A stretch of 64,000 nucleotides of DNA, taken from Bursaphelenchus xylophilus (Eukaryota; Nematoda; Chromadorea; Rhabditida; Aphelenchoididae). Shown piece by piece: positions 23,471-34,063 of this stretch. Both the position numbers and the translations under genes were made by a program. Location: NCBI GenBank assembly GCA_904066235.2, contig CAJFCV020000004.1:9920001-9984000 (forward strand), read 5' to 3'. The first letter of the stretch is position 1, and each line of letters begins with the position of its first letter. The notes beneath the pieces are model-generated. The model saw only the letters and a program-made list of their open reading frames with translations, searched no databases and was not told the origin of the DNA.

Positions 23471-24566
23471 CTACTAGTGGAATCCTTCGATTGCGACCCC
23501 GCTCGATTGCGACCTCGCATCGATTGCGACCCCGCATCGATTGCGACCCAAAATGGGGTAAAGCGACCCCGGGATGAAAATTCTTTGATTCTCTTCGGGA
23601 AAAACTTGCTTTAGGGGTTTTCGAGGGTGCTGATTTCGAAAATCATGTTCATTTTTCCTCTAGTACTACATAGTACTGTCTGATACTATACAGTACGTAG
23701 TGAAAATATCGCTTTTGACGTTAAATACTCGATTTAGGGGTTTTCGAGGGTGCTGATTTCGAAAATCATGTTCATTTTTCCTCTAGTACTACATAGTACT
23801 GTCTGATACTATATAGTACGAAGTGAAAATATCGCTTTAGACGTTAATGGTGTTGGTTTGATGCTTAGTACTCTTCAAAAGCACGTTTTAAAGACTTGGT
23901 GCTATATAGTACTGTTTGATACTATATAGTACGAAGTGAAAATATCGCTTTTGACGTTAATGGTGTTGTTTTGATGCTTAGTACTCTTCAAAAACACGTT
24001 TTAAAGACTTGGTGCTATATAGTACTGTCTGATACTATATAGTACGAAGTAAAAATAGGCGTACTAAGCTCCAGAACAACACCACGAACACCTAGAGGCC
24101 AACTTTACACCTCGTACTACATAGTATCAGATAGTACTATATAGCACCAGGTCTTTAAAACGTGTTTTTGAAGATTACTAAGCATCAAAACAACACCATT
24201 AACGTCAAAAGCGATATTTTCACTTCGTACTATATAGTATCAAACAGTACTATATAGCACCAAGTCTTTAAAACGTGTTTTTGAAGAGTACTAAGCATCA
24301 AAACAACACCATTAACGTCAAAAGCGATATTTTCACTTCGTACTATATAGTATCAGACAGCACTATGTTGTACTAGAGGAAAAATGAACATCATTTTCGA
24401 AATCAGCACCCTCGAAAACCCCTAAAGCAAGTTTTTCCCGAAGAGAATCGAGGAATTTTCATCCCGGGGTCGCTTTACCCCATTTTGGGTCGCAATCGAT
24501 GCGGGGTCGCAATCGATGCTGGGTCGCAATCGATGCGGGGTCGCAATCGATGGAATTCACTACTAG
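23471..24566. repeat. 1.1-kb palindromic foldback with internal tandem modules
   Basis: Bounded by inverted CTACTAGTGGAAT / GGAATTCACTACTAG. Each arm has, from outside in: several GATTGCGACCCCGCATC repeats; a CGCTTTACCCCATTTTGG segment (or its complement); a GAGGGTGCTGATTTCGAAAA segment; and repeated modules in which TAGTACTGTCTGATACTATATAGTAC-like units alternate with an AACACCATTAACGTC / AAAACGTG segment. The spacer between arms is about 60 bp. No credible ORF. It matches a Foldback-type element rather than a simple MITE. Confidence 0.8.
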
Positions 24567-24829
24567 TCGTTCCAGAAAGCGCGTAGACTTTTTTCCGCTT
24601 CTTTCCGCACCGAACAGTGCAAGTTTCGCGTTCCCCGCGCGACGTGCTCCGGTTCGAAACATTTTGCACTGTGGAATTTCTAAAAATTCGCGCCGGTTCC
24701 GTTGAGAAAAGCTTGTGTCGCAGCGATAGTGCACTTGCACGGTTCAAAAGGTCGAATGCACCCCGCAAAAACGGAATTTTGTGCACAGTTCGGCCCACGA
24801 CAAAATGTCAACGCACTTTCTGGAACGAC
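24567..24829. mobile_element. TIR element (GTCGTTCCAGAAAG ends)
   Basis: Inverted termini GTCGTTCCAGAAAGCGCGTA and ACGCACTTTCTGGAACGAC enclose a GC-richer 200 bp with no ORF. It abuts the elements on both sides. Confidence 0.65.
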
Positions 24830-24831
24830 TA

Positions 24832-25681
24832 CAGGGTGTCCAGAGAAATTCCGCGGAAAGTGTTTGCCGATTTCTCGGCGCTTAGGCAAGGTATCCCAAA
24901 AATTCTTTTTGCATTAGAAAGAAGACTATGGGCGGTTTTTTGTCTAAAAAAGTTTTTTTGTCCGCCGACGAGGAACATACTGTATTCGGCGGAGACTTTT
25001 GGTAGCTTTTTTGGTCATCACACCAATCTTAAGCGCTTTACTATGATCCTGAAACTATCGGGAAGCCTTCAGTTTTTTCCACAGAGGATCAGGGGACCGA
25101 CGACAACGCTATGCAATCGCATTTAGCGACTGCACCGCACTGTGTAGTTGCGTCAACAGCGATGAAGTCCGACCGCATCGTGCGAAGGTTTGAAACAGCG
25201 GGGCAAAGAGAAGTTCAAACAAAAAATATTTTGTTGTTTTCTGGTACACCAAGTCGTTTACTGATGGCTAAGCTGCTGCCAAGGCTTGGCGACGAAATTT
25301 TGGAGAGCATATGGGATCAGCAAAGAATGCTAGCCACATAATGTTTGGGGCATCTCCTATCCAAAGCTGAGTTGTGGCCTCCGCCGATACGGAAAGCTCG
25401 CCATTCCATTGCCGAACGTTTGGTAAACATAAAAATAAGTTAACATTCTCTTTTTAACCATCAGAAATCATACTGCAGGTTTTAAGATTGGTGTGATGAC
25501 CAAAAAAGCTACCAAAAGTTTCCGCCGAATACAGTATGCTCCGCGTCGGCGGACAAAAAAACTTTTTAAAAAAAAAACCGCCCATAGTCTTCTTTCTAAT
25601 GCAAAAAGAATTTTTTGGATATCTTGCCTGAGCGCCGAGAAATCGGCAAAGACTTTCCGCGGAATTTCTCTGGACACCCTG
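24832..25681. mobile_element. 850-bp element with about 205-bp inverted ends, TA-flanked
   Basis: Ends CAGGGTGTCCAGAGAAATTC and its complement, with TA on both sides. The inverted arms (24832-25036 and 25477-25681) are highly similar. The unique middle (25037-25476) has a + strand open frame 25111-25341 containing DRIVRRFETAGQRE, which loosely resembles the helix-turn-helix stretch of Tc1/IS630 transposases (low confidence). Partial relatives are at 38390-38460 and 44710-44873. Confidence 0.75.
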
Positions 25682-28058
25682 TAGTAGTAAGAGTCCTGGC
25701 ATTGTTCTGCAAATATTATGCAATGTGATGACGTAGCATGGCTAGAAGGAAGCCCCTTGCTGGGAATCGGGACTGGCCGTTGCCAAAAGCCGCCCGGCCC
25801 CAAGTGGCTGAAAACCGCCAAAGAAAGCCGGGCTGACCCACGTGACGATAACTTCAAGTCCACATGAGATTTTAAAATGTCGAACATTTAAAGAGAGATC
25901 TAGGAGCCCTCGTAAGTGTCTACAAAAAATTTCTCCTCTTCTTGTAATCGTATCCATCAAAAAACATTCTTGTATAAATTAGATACAAGTAGGCGGTCGT
26001 GTCATAAGAAGGGCAAAGATTAAGACAGGCCTTGACAAGTCCCCGAGCCGCTGAAAAAACATTCTGCTCCCTGCAATTCGCAGCTTCAGGGCTTTGTGAG
26101 CGGCCTGTAATTCCGACTTAATTAGAGTTCACTAGACACAGTACAAGCGCATAAATTATAGAAATGCCGTTTCATCATCGTAGGCCGTATGACGGCGAAA
26201 CACGAAAAGGACGAAATAAAGCTGACAAGTACAATTTTAGGCATGTTAATTAGTTTGTTAACATAATCTATCGATTTCTAATTTCCGCCGTAAAAGAAAA
26301 AGGTCTGTAACACCCTTGAATATACATATCTGTATATTTAGTAGAGCACATAATCGCTTGTTTTGGCGTTCCCTACAACCGTAAAATTCTAAGCGTCTAA
26401 TTGTAAAAAGCGTATAATTACAGACGGAATATACAAAAACATGCCACTTGGATTAATGCTAAGGTCGGGCAAATCAGAGGGTACAATCAAAGTTACACCT
26501 AAAAGGGATCTGATGAAATGCAGTGTTTTAGCCTTGAATACAGTAAGAAGATAATATGATACTAGCGCGTTCGCAAGGTCGCTGGAGTGATTTTTGGGGT
26601 TATAGAGACCGTAAAAAGTTTTATACCGGAACGTGCCACAAATTCAAAGATTTAAGTGTTTTTTGAGTGAAAGATTGCCATGTCTTGTGAGCCTAAAGTT
26701 CATTACAAATAAGTAGTTTTCCCAAGCGAAATCTATAAAGACGTAGCTCAAACTTGTTTACTTCTAACTGTACATTCAAAACTCCGAAAATAAGAAGAGA
26801 ATTTTCTATCGTAACGTTCCTTTCGAACCGGGGAAATAAAATTTTGAGCGCGCTTGGCAACCCGGACGTTCAACCGTCGTTGACAATGAGACAGTAAAGG
26901 AACCGAACTCTTTCTTCATACGGGTAACAAACAACAACAGATTGAACCCTTGTCCCGTAATTGCGTTACCTCGCAGCTGCCTTGTGGGAAGTCCACAAGC
27001 GTCAAACAGTTCGAAACTCAACGCCCGACGGATCGAAAGTTAATCACCCCACGCTAATTCAGCGAGGTTTTTCGCAGTACAAATGCAAGAGCATAACTCG
27101 ATAACCATTTGAGAAGAACAGGTGTTTCAAAGTGAAGCGTTGAATCCAAAATGAGTGACAAAATTTTCCATAACTAACACTTATGAAATGAAGAGGGTTT
27201 AGAGTTTACCCGACAGCTACAAGCATGCTCAACCACGGAAACATGTGGGCGTTCGCGACAAACCCAAGGGAGGTACAACAAATTCATAGCGTTGGATTTT
27301 TTGAACTCCAAGAAATCAAATTGTCGATACAAAATGTAAAAATATTCCTCGGGCCTACAAAGCGATTCCAATTTTGGCAAACACGGCAGACATATTATGG
27401 CTGTGGGGCCAAGAACTCATAAGTGCATTTGATATATAATATTCCGAGCTGGTCCGGCTTGTCAACCTGCACCGACAAGAAAACAAATTCAATGCCAAAA
27501 AAGGAGCCTGCACTTGTCCGACATAGGTCTTCTACCAGACGAGGCAAAGAGTTTTGACATGTTTGTACGGTGCACGGTTTTGCAAAAAAAATTGTCTTTG
27601 TGGTTGCGCAGCCCCACGGGGGAAAGATGGTTTTATAACTTCTATGGTTGAAGACTCCGCGAATTACCTAAGCACCTTTTCAATCTAGGAGCGGAGTACA
27701 AGTCTTTCCTGCACGAAAAAAATATAGAATAGAACCGCAAAAAATGGTGACAACATGGTCGTGTCGTTAAGGGACTATAATAAAGACTGTTTACTTGCCA
27801 TGACCTTTTAGAAATACTGCTGCAGAAAGAACCGGTGTCAGCTCATTTCCGGGCTAGAGAATTTAGGCACTGAAATTGGTCAACAAAGAGCACGCAAGAT
27901 TAGAAAAAGTCTATGCGTCACGCTTTGCACGTTCTATTGTACTAGTGAACCCTTTCAATCTCATCGCAAATACCTTTGAAATTTGTTGTATATAGGCGAA
28001 AGCATACATATTTTCTAATTATCGGGCCATAAATTCCCACAAAGAGTTCGTCATAATA
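25682..28058. other. 2.4-kb stretch without recognisable gene
   Basis: Between the 23.3-25.7 kb transposon block and chemoreceptor 2. It lacks the family A-C elements seen elsewhere. A lone GTCGCTGGAGTGATTTTT end is at 26575-26593. The best open frame (26806-27021, minus, 71 codons) is not one I can place. Confidence 0.45.
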
Positions 28059-28315
28059 CAGTGGGGGACCTGATCCAGTGGCAAAAAAAATACCATTTTG
28101 CATCCAGGAAGCGTCGAAAAATGTGGCAAAATACCTCCCTCTACAGGTGAAAAAACACAGATTTCAAAAACGCGTCCGCTCTTTTTGTGAGGAAAACGAG
28201 CGCGCCTTTCAAAGCGAAGTTTCTTCACTTGGAGAGGGATGCATTTTGCCACATTTTTGATACTTCCCGGATGAAAAATAATACGTTTTTTGCCACTGGA
28301 TCAGGTCCCCCACTG
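28059..28315. mobile_element. Family A MITE, copy 8
   Basis: Lies 78 bp downstream of the chemoreceptor 2 stop. Both ends are near consensus, with TA flanks at 28057-28058 and 28316-28317. Confidence 0.86.
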
Positions 28316-28393
28316 TAGAGGTTGTAATAAAAACGTTTATTCTAATCAGTTTTTTACGAGGTATGGTGAATTCAAATAGAGGTTCAATTTCAT

Positions 28394-30037
28394 TCATCTT
28401 CTTATGTTCTCGCCCTTCCACTGCTCCGCCAGTTGCGAGAAGTGCCGCTCGGTTTCGTCCTGATGACAAAATATCCCAACTCGGCTTTTGCCGCTCATTG
28501 CTTTCATTTTTTGCATCGTGTAGATTGTGGCGCCAACGTTGTAGACTCCAACAATCCAATGGCCATACTGCAAACAATATTTGAGATTACGTGTCTGAAT
28601 TCCCACACATACCATGATGAGCACTCCATAAATCCTCTGCCATGCCGGGTCGTCGCCCCAGAACACAATCCTCGCAGCCACGATCGTGGTGGGCATCACA
28701 GACGCCACGCATAAACAGTAGCCGGTACACAGCGGACGCATTATGGTGGTGATGACCTCTGTTTGCCGGAGTTCGAAGCGTTCGCTGAGCGATTGACTCT
28801 TGTGCCGTTGAAACTGCGCGCGACTAAGGAGATTGGCAAAACACTGAAAATTTTGCGAAAATATCCATGAATTTGTGGTCTACGAAAAAATTAAGTGCAG
28901 CGAGCAGCATGAAATATTGTAAGAAACAAATTTGCAGGCTCAAAAATCGGCGTACTCACCATATATCCGATAACTCCAGAACTAACAGCCAATACGTAGG
29001 TGAACAAGAAATATGACGGCGATCTATCGACCGTAAACGCCTTTGATAGCCACACGTCGACTGTGTCCCCTTTCTCGACAACTTTAAGCACCACTAACTT
29101 CGTGGAGATCTCACATATACACAGAAAAGCCTAAAACGCATGAAAATCGGCCACATATTATATATAATAATATAACCTACCGTACCAAGCATGAGTTTCA
29201 ACACATAGCTGTTCTTCGAGTTCTCGTAGGATTTGCGCTCACGGTAAGCAAACGCTCTTTCCACAATGAGCAAGAAGTACTTGGTGTGCAGGAAAAGAAT
29301 AGAAACATGGTGTAGAATTTGAGAGGTGTAGAGAACAACCGCTTGACTGTACTTTCCAGAAGTAACCGGAGAGCTCTCACTCTTGCCAAGGAAGACTGTG
29401 ATGGGGTGCAAAATGGGGCAAAAACAGATGAAAAAGTTGAGGAGGAACTGAAAAAATAATGTGTAAAAAGTCATGGAGGAAAATATCCCCTGCAGAGCGC
29501 AAGCTAAAATTTTCGGAAATTTAGATATGGCTAGTTGGTAAGGTTTAATAATAAAATTATCGTATTTTGCTGGCCCAGAGAGTGTTCCTACAGTGGGGGA
29601 CTTATTCCAGTGGCAAAAAACGTATCATTTTGCATCCGGGAGGTATCAAAAATGTGGCAAAATGCTTCCCTCTCCAAGTGAAAAAACCTCGTTTTGAAGG
29701 GCGCGCCTTTTTTTCTTCACAAAGAGAGCGGGCGCGCCTTTGAAATCGGAGTTTCTTCACTTGGAGAGGGAGGTATTTTGCCACATTTTTTATACTTCCT
29801 GGATACAAAATAGTACTTTTTTTGCCACTGGATCTGGTCCCCCACGGTGTATAACTGGCCCAGAGAGTCTTCCCCACCAATACTTACAATACATTTCCTC
29901 AGATTCTCATGGAAGTGCTGAGCGTTCCAAAACTGCGCCCCGAAAATCACACTGCACACAAAGCTCAGTAGGCCACAGCAAAACTCGCTACACAATAAAA
30001 AATTTTCGACAATGTAGTAAATCAGATCCACATCCAT
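28394..30037 (-). CDS. 7TM chemoreceptor 2, Sra/Sre superfamily-like
   Basis: Exons 30037-29888, 29447-29181, 29130-28960, 28843-28613, 28567-28394; 330 aa, all phase 0. Exon 1 is MDVDLIYY...CCGLLSF (TM1) with HFHENLRK at its end. Exon 2 has IVERAFAYRERKSYENSK. Exon 3 has VDVWLSKAFTVDRSPSYF, shared almost word for word with chemoreceptor 3, so these two are the closest pair. Exon 4 has SLSERFELRQTEVITTIM. The tail ends EQWKGENIRR. A TTTATT at 28336-28341 gives a minus-strand AATAAA 53 nt past the stop. An in-frame extension upstream of 30037 exists, but alignment to the other members favours this ATG. Intron 1 holds family A copy 9. Confidence 0.87.
29591..29849. mobile_element. Family A MITE, copy 9
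   Basis: Inside intron 1 of chemoreceptor 2. The right terminus is mutated to CCCCCACGGTGTA. Confidence 0.83.
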
Positions 30038-30466
30038 GTTCTCATATTGCTGGACACGGACAAACCCGGCTGACAAAATTTGAGTTCAAAAGGAAACGTG
30101 AATTTTGCCTTGAAATAATTAGAAATAGAAAATGCCGAGGGCACTATCATGAACGTAGACGTTCGAGAATGACGCTAATAAGCAGGTGACGAACAAGATA
30201 ATGCAACCTATAATCAACTGCTTCATTAAAGAGGCAAAAAACTTTGTACGTGTGGATCTGAAAGCCTTTGTACTTATATGACCCAATTTTTACATTCACA
30301 AGTCAGCTGTAATATTGTTCTGCCAAAGACTACATTTTCAACCGTACCCACAGCGGAACAATGTGAAAATGAAATCGTTTATTGAGGTCTCTGAGATCAT
30401 ATGTAGTAATATTTTGGTCTTGCTGTACGGTCAAACACTAATACCTTTGCCAAAGATGAGATGATG

Positions 30467-32861
30467 CTATTTTCTCGACTGTGTTGCTGCCCACTGCTCC
30501 GCCAGCTGCTTGAAATACCGCTCGGTCTCGTTGTTTGGCGAGCACGCCCCAGTTCGCCGACTGTTCTTTGCACTCATTGCTTTTATCTTTCTCATTGTGT
30601 AGACTGTAGCGCCCAGATTGTACACTCCAATCATCCAGTTAGAATACTAAAACAAATATAAATTTTTCTTTTCTAATTTTGCAACTTACCAGTACGATAA
30701 TTTGATAAAATTTTTGCCACTCCCAGCCACCTCCAAAGACTATGAGCCTGATCGCAGCAATTGGGATGGCAAAACAGGAAGCCACGCAGAGACAGTATCC
30801 CGAACATAAAGGCAGCATGATGTTGGTGATGATCTCGGTTTGCCGAAGCTCGAATCGCTCGCTGAGTGTCTGGCTTTTGTGCCGCTGTACTTTGGCGCGA
30901 CGGAGAAGGCTTTGGAAGCTCTGAAAAGGCCGAGATAATCAACGTTCTTTGCCGCGAAAGATTGGGCGAAACGGTAGCCCTTTTTCCGCTAAAGATTGGG
31001 CGAAACTCGGAGAGTAGTCCTTTTGAAAAATTGGAGCTAAGATAGTACAAACCCCCAGTCCAGTTCAGACCCCCACGACCTAGTACAAACCCCCTCATTC
31101 AATCTGAAAAGTGTGGGTTTGATCTAAAACGTAGGGGGTTGGATTTACAACATTGGGGGTTTGATATACTAAAAATAATACAGTTAGTATTGAATACGAC
31201 CTGAATGTGAACACCAACACCATGCAGGGATACTGGGGCTCTAAATTTAAATTACCCGTTTTGGGTAGCTGAACTGGGAAATCCCCGAAAAATTATTTTT
31301 TTGTGGAAACATTGCACTCTACGTACGCATGAAACTTTTCATGCCAAAATTAGCAAAAAAAGGCCTATTTTTCCCAACTTTTGGGCTAACAATCTCAATC
31401 GTTTCTGTAAAGCGCGAGTTAAAAGTTCCACAAGAATTTTTAGAAAGAGTTAATCTAAACTTGCTCCCAGTATCATGAAAATCTAATTTGTGTCACACTA
31501 GGGGTAATTAGTATCAATTATAGTAATAGCTTTATTTAAAAATCAAACTTACCACATAACCCACGAGTCCTGAGCATGCAGACAAAGAATACGTAAAAAG
31601 AAAATACGAAGGCGACTTTTCGACAGTGAATGCCTTCGACAACCAAACGTCCACATTATCCTCGCTGCTGATGATCGCGTAAGCCAACAGTTTTGATGAT
31701 ATCTCCAGCAAACATAGCAGAAGCTGCAAGGCATACATTTTACAGACATTTTAGTGGTCTTACGGTAACAACCATCATCTGCAACACGTAGCTGTTCCTT
31801 GCGTTCTCATAAACCTTCCGTTGTCGATAGGCCAACGCTCTTTCGACCACAAGGATAAAGAATTTCGTATGCAGAAAAAGCAAGGAGATGTGGTGAAGAA
31901 TTTGAGCCGTATATAAGATGACTGCATAATCAGTTCTGCCGTTTGTGATGGGACTCTCTTCTTGAGCCAGGTAGAAAGTGATGGGATGCAAAACGGGAGA
32001 AAAGCAGATGATAAGGTTGAGAAGGAGCTAAATAAATGTTAATTAATGTTATGGTCGTTTTGGAGTTTGCCTTTTTTTGGCTGAGAGACAAAATATTAAA
32101 GACTTTTTTTGCAAAAAAACTTTAAAAAAAGGCGATTATTAATTCATGATTTGGTAGAATGTCTTGACAAGACATGACGAAAAAGGTGACAGTTCGCAAA
32201 CAAAGACGCAAAAAACTTATCGCCGGAGGAGAAATGGGGAATTTTCAGGCAAAAAAACTTAAAGTGGGGGACCTGATCCAGTGGCAAAAAACGTACCATT
32301 TTGCATCCGGGAAGTATCAAAAATGTATCAAAATGCTTCCCTCCCCTAGTTAAAAAACTTCGTTTTGAAGGGCGCGCCATTTTTCATCACAAAAAGAGCG
32401 GGAAACCTGAGTTTTTTCACTTGCAGAGGGAGATTTTTTGCCACATTTTTTGATGCTTCCTGAACGCAAAATGGTACGTTTTTGCCACTGGATCAGGTCC
32501 CCCACTGTATTGTCGGAGAAGAAATGGGGAATTCTTCAGGCGAGAGAGTACGTTTTCCGCATCTTTTCTCTGTCTTCTCTGTGAAATCAAGACAAAGTGT
32601 AAAAAACCGATAGCAAAGTGTCTATTAAAGCAACCGGATTCCTCAGCGCCCCGCTAAAGTCAGCATGTCTTTTCGGTTTGAAGCAAGCACACGTTATTTC
32701 CCCTTACTCACCGTGCACTTCCTCAAATTCTCATGAAAATGTTGAGCATTCCAAAACTGCCTCATGAACACAACGTTGAAACAAAAACTAAAAATTCCGC
32801 AGCAAAACTCGGACGTTAATAGGAAACTCTCAGCCACGTCGAAAACAACAGCAACATCCAT
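30467..32861 (-). CDS. 7TM chemoreceptor 3, Sra/Sre superfamily-like
   Basis: Exons 32861-32712, 32027-31764, 31723-31553, 30920-30690, 30646-30467; 331 aa. Same five-exon plan as its neighbours (150/264/171/231/180 nt). TM1 starts after MDVAVVFDVAESFLL. Exon 2 includes VVERALAYRQRKVYENARN, exon 3 VDVWLSKAFTVEKSPSYF, exon 4 TLSERFELRQTEIITNIMLP, and exon 5 NLGATVYTMRKIKAM with a tail ending ATQSRK. A minus-strand AATAAA is at 30383-30378. Sister to chemoreceptor 2. Intron 1 (32028-32711) carries family A copy 10 within family D-like sequence; intron 3 carries partial family C and a CCCCC-rich repeat. Confidence 0.87.
31040..31160. repeat. TAGTACAAACCCCC repeat, copy 1
   Basis: Intron 3 of chemoreceptor 3. 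CTAGTACAAACCCCCTCATT-type units followed by inverted GGGGGTTTGAT units. A second copy is at 33575-33740. Confidence 0.5.
31285..31513. mobile_element. Family C element, one half
   Basis: Recognised by TTTTTTTGTGGAAACATTGC, CATGAAACTTTTCATGCC and GCGCGAGTTAAAAGTTCCA. The other half is missing. Confidence 0.55.
32262..32507. mobile_element. Family A MITE, copy 10
   Basis: Intron 1 of chemoreceptor 3. It is flanked on both sides by GGAGAAATGGGGAATT (family D sequence, 32229-32245 and 32518-32533). Confidence 0.83.
32510..32640. mobile_element. Family D repeat, partial
   Basis: GAAATGGGGAATTCTTCAGG through CTCTGTGAAATCAAGACAAA to AACCGATAGC. Directly adjacent to family A copy 10. Confidence 0.6.
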
Positions 32862-34063
32862 CTTGCCATATCAAAGAAACAAATTCCAGTAGCAAAAATG
32901 TTTCTTTAGTAGAACATCAAATTAATTTTGGAGTAATTAGGAGCGCAGTTTCGTGCCCGCTTGTCATGCGACCAAAACGCTTAGAAACGTATTTGATGTG
33001 ACAATAGAGCTTTATGTAGATTGGCCTCTTAAGAGCAAGATTTGTATTTTAGAAAGGTTTGTAAAATTTTTCTGAGGTTCAAGTTTAATATACTACACAG
33101 GCCTTTCTTTATTCGGTATTGTGTATATATTCTTTTTTAGGGGTCACTTTGTTCTGTAGCTACGTTGCTTTTATCCACCCCTGCACGTAAATTTGTGTAT
33201 CAAACCCATCCAAAAAATGACCAAAGCGTATCTGTGCTTCTCTGAAGGGTGAGAAAAAACAGTTATTGAGTTTTCTGAAGCCCATGAGGTCCGCCGAGCC
33301 TGATCCAATCGTCAAACCCCAGTTTTTAAGTATTTCCGCAATGTCGGAAAAATAAGGTTGATTGCAGTAAAATGCCTCGCCTGGCCGCGCACCGAATCTC
33401 CACCCGCGGCTGGCCGTCGAAAAGCGTTGATGGGTCATTCCAAGGCCCAACGAACCCGCATTATTTTCCGAAGGGCTGATGGTTCGAAATGTCGTAAAAA
33501 GGTTCGTTTTTCTGAGACGAAAAAGGAGCTGTTCGGACTGTAGTCGCGACAAGCAGAACTACTGTGAGGGCTAAGGTAGTACAAACCCCTAATCCAGTTC
33601 AGACCACCATGACCCAGTACAAACCCCACATCCAATCAAACTCAGAAACCTTCAATGAAAGCTTGATGAGACGGAATGTTGTAACGGGCTTTGGACAACG
33701 GTTTGATCTCAAACGTAAGGGGTTTGATTAAATCGTTTCAGAATTTAAATTTTTCTATACTTTGCATTTTTTGTATTATTCCATTTTTTTAAATTATGGG
33801 GGTTTGAAACAGGCAAAACAGTGGAGTTTAGATTACCTTTTGTGTGGGCCCTACCTTGTGCTTGCTAAGGCGTGGGCTTTGCCAAAAAATGTTAGTCTAA
33901 TTTCGGCTATCACAGTGAAATTTTTCACCATATCTTACTCTTCCATTCAATAAACAAAGTTCGTTTTCAGCAACTGTATGGGCTCAGTTAAGAAGGCTTC
34001 TAGGCCGAACCCAGCCGAGCGCTCAATACTTTATATCCTCATTTATTTTGTAGTTTTTCGTGT
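32862..34063. other. Spacer between chemoreceptors 3 and 4
   Basis: No gene recognised. An open frame on the minus strand (33160-33552) lacks an ATG near its start and resembles nothing known. The region holds copy 2 of the TAGTACAAACCCC repeat at 33575-33740. Confidence 0.5.
33575..33740. repeat. TAGTACAAACCCC repeat, copy 2
   Basis: AGGTAGTACAAACCCCTAAT followed by CCAGTTCAGACC and, further on, inverted TTTGATCTCAAACGTA and GGGGTTTGAT. Same order as the copy in chemoreceptor 3 intron 3. Confidence 0.5.

Noticed and set aside
26806..27021. 71-codon minus-strand frame (SFTVSLSTTVERPGCQARSK region)
   Set aside because: It looked vaguely familiar but I could not place it in any family; no supporting exons around it.
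30037..30076. Longer N-terminus for chemoreceptor 2
   Set aside because: The extension precedes the ATG conserved in position among the seven genes and adds no hydrophobic or signal segment.
33160..33552. 130-codon minus-strand frame between chemoreceptors 3 and 4
   Set aside because: No ATG near its beginning, no known motif, and it partly abuts a repeat.
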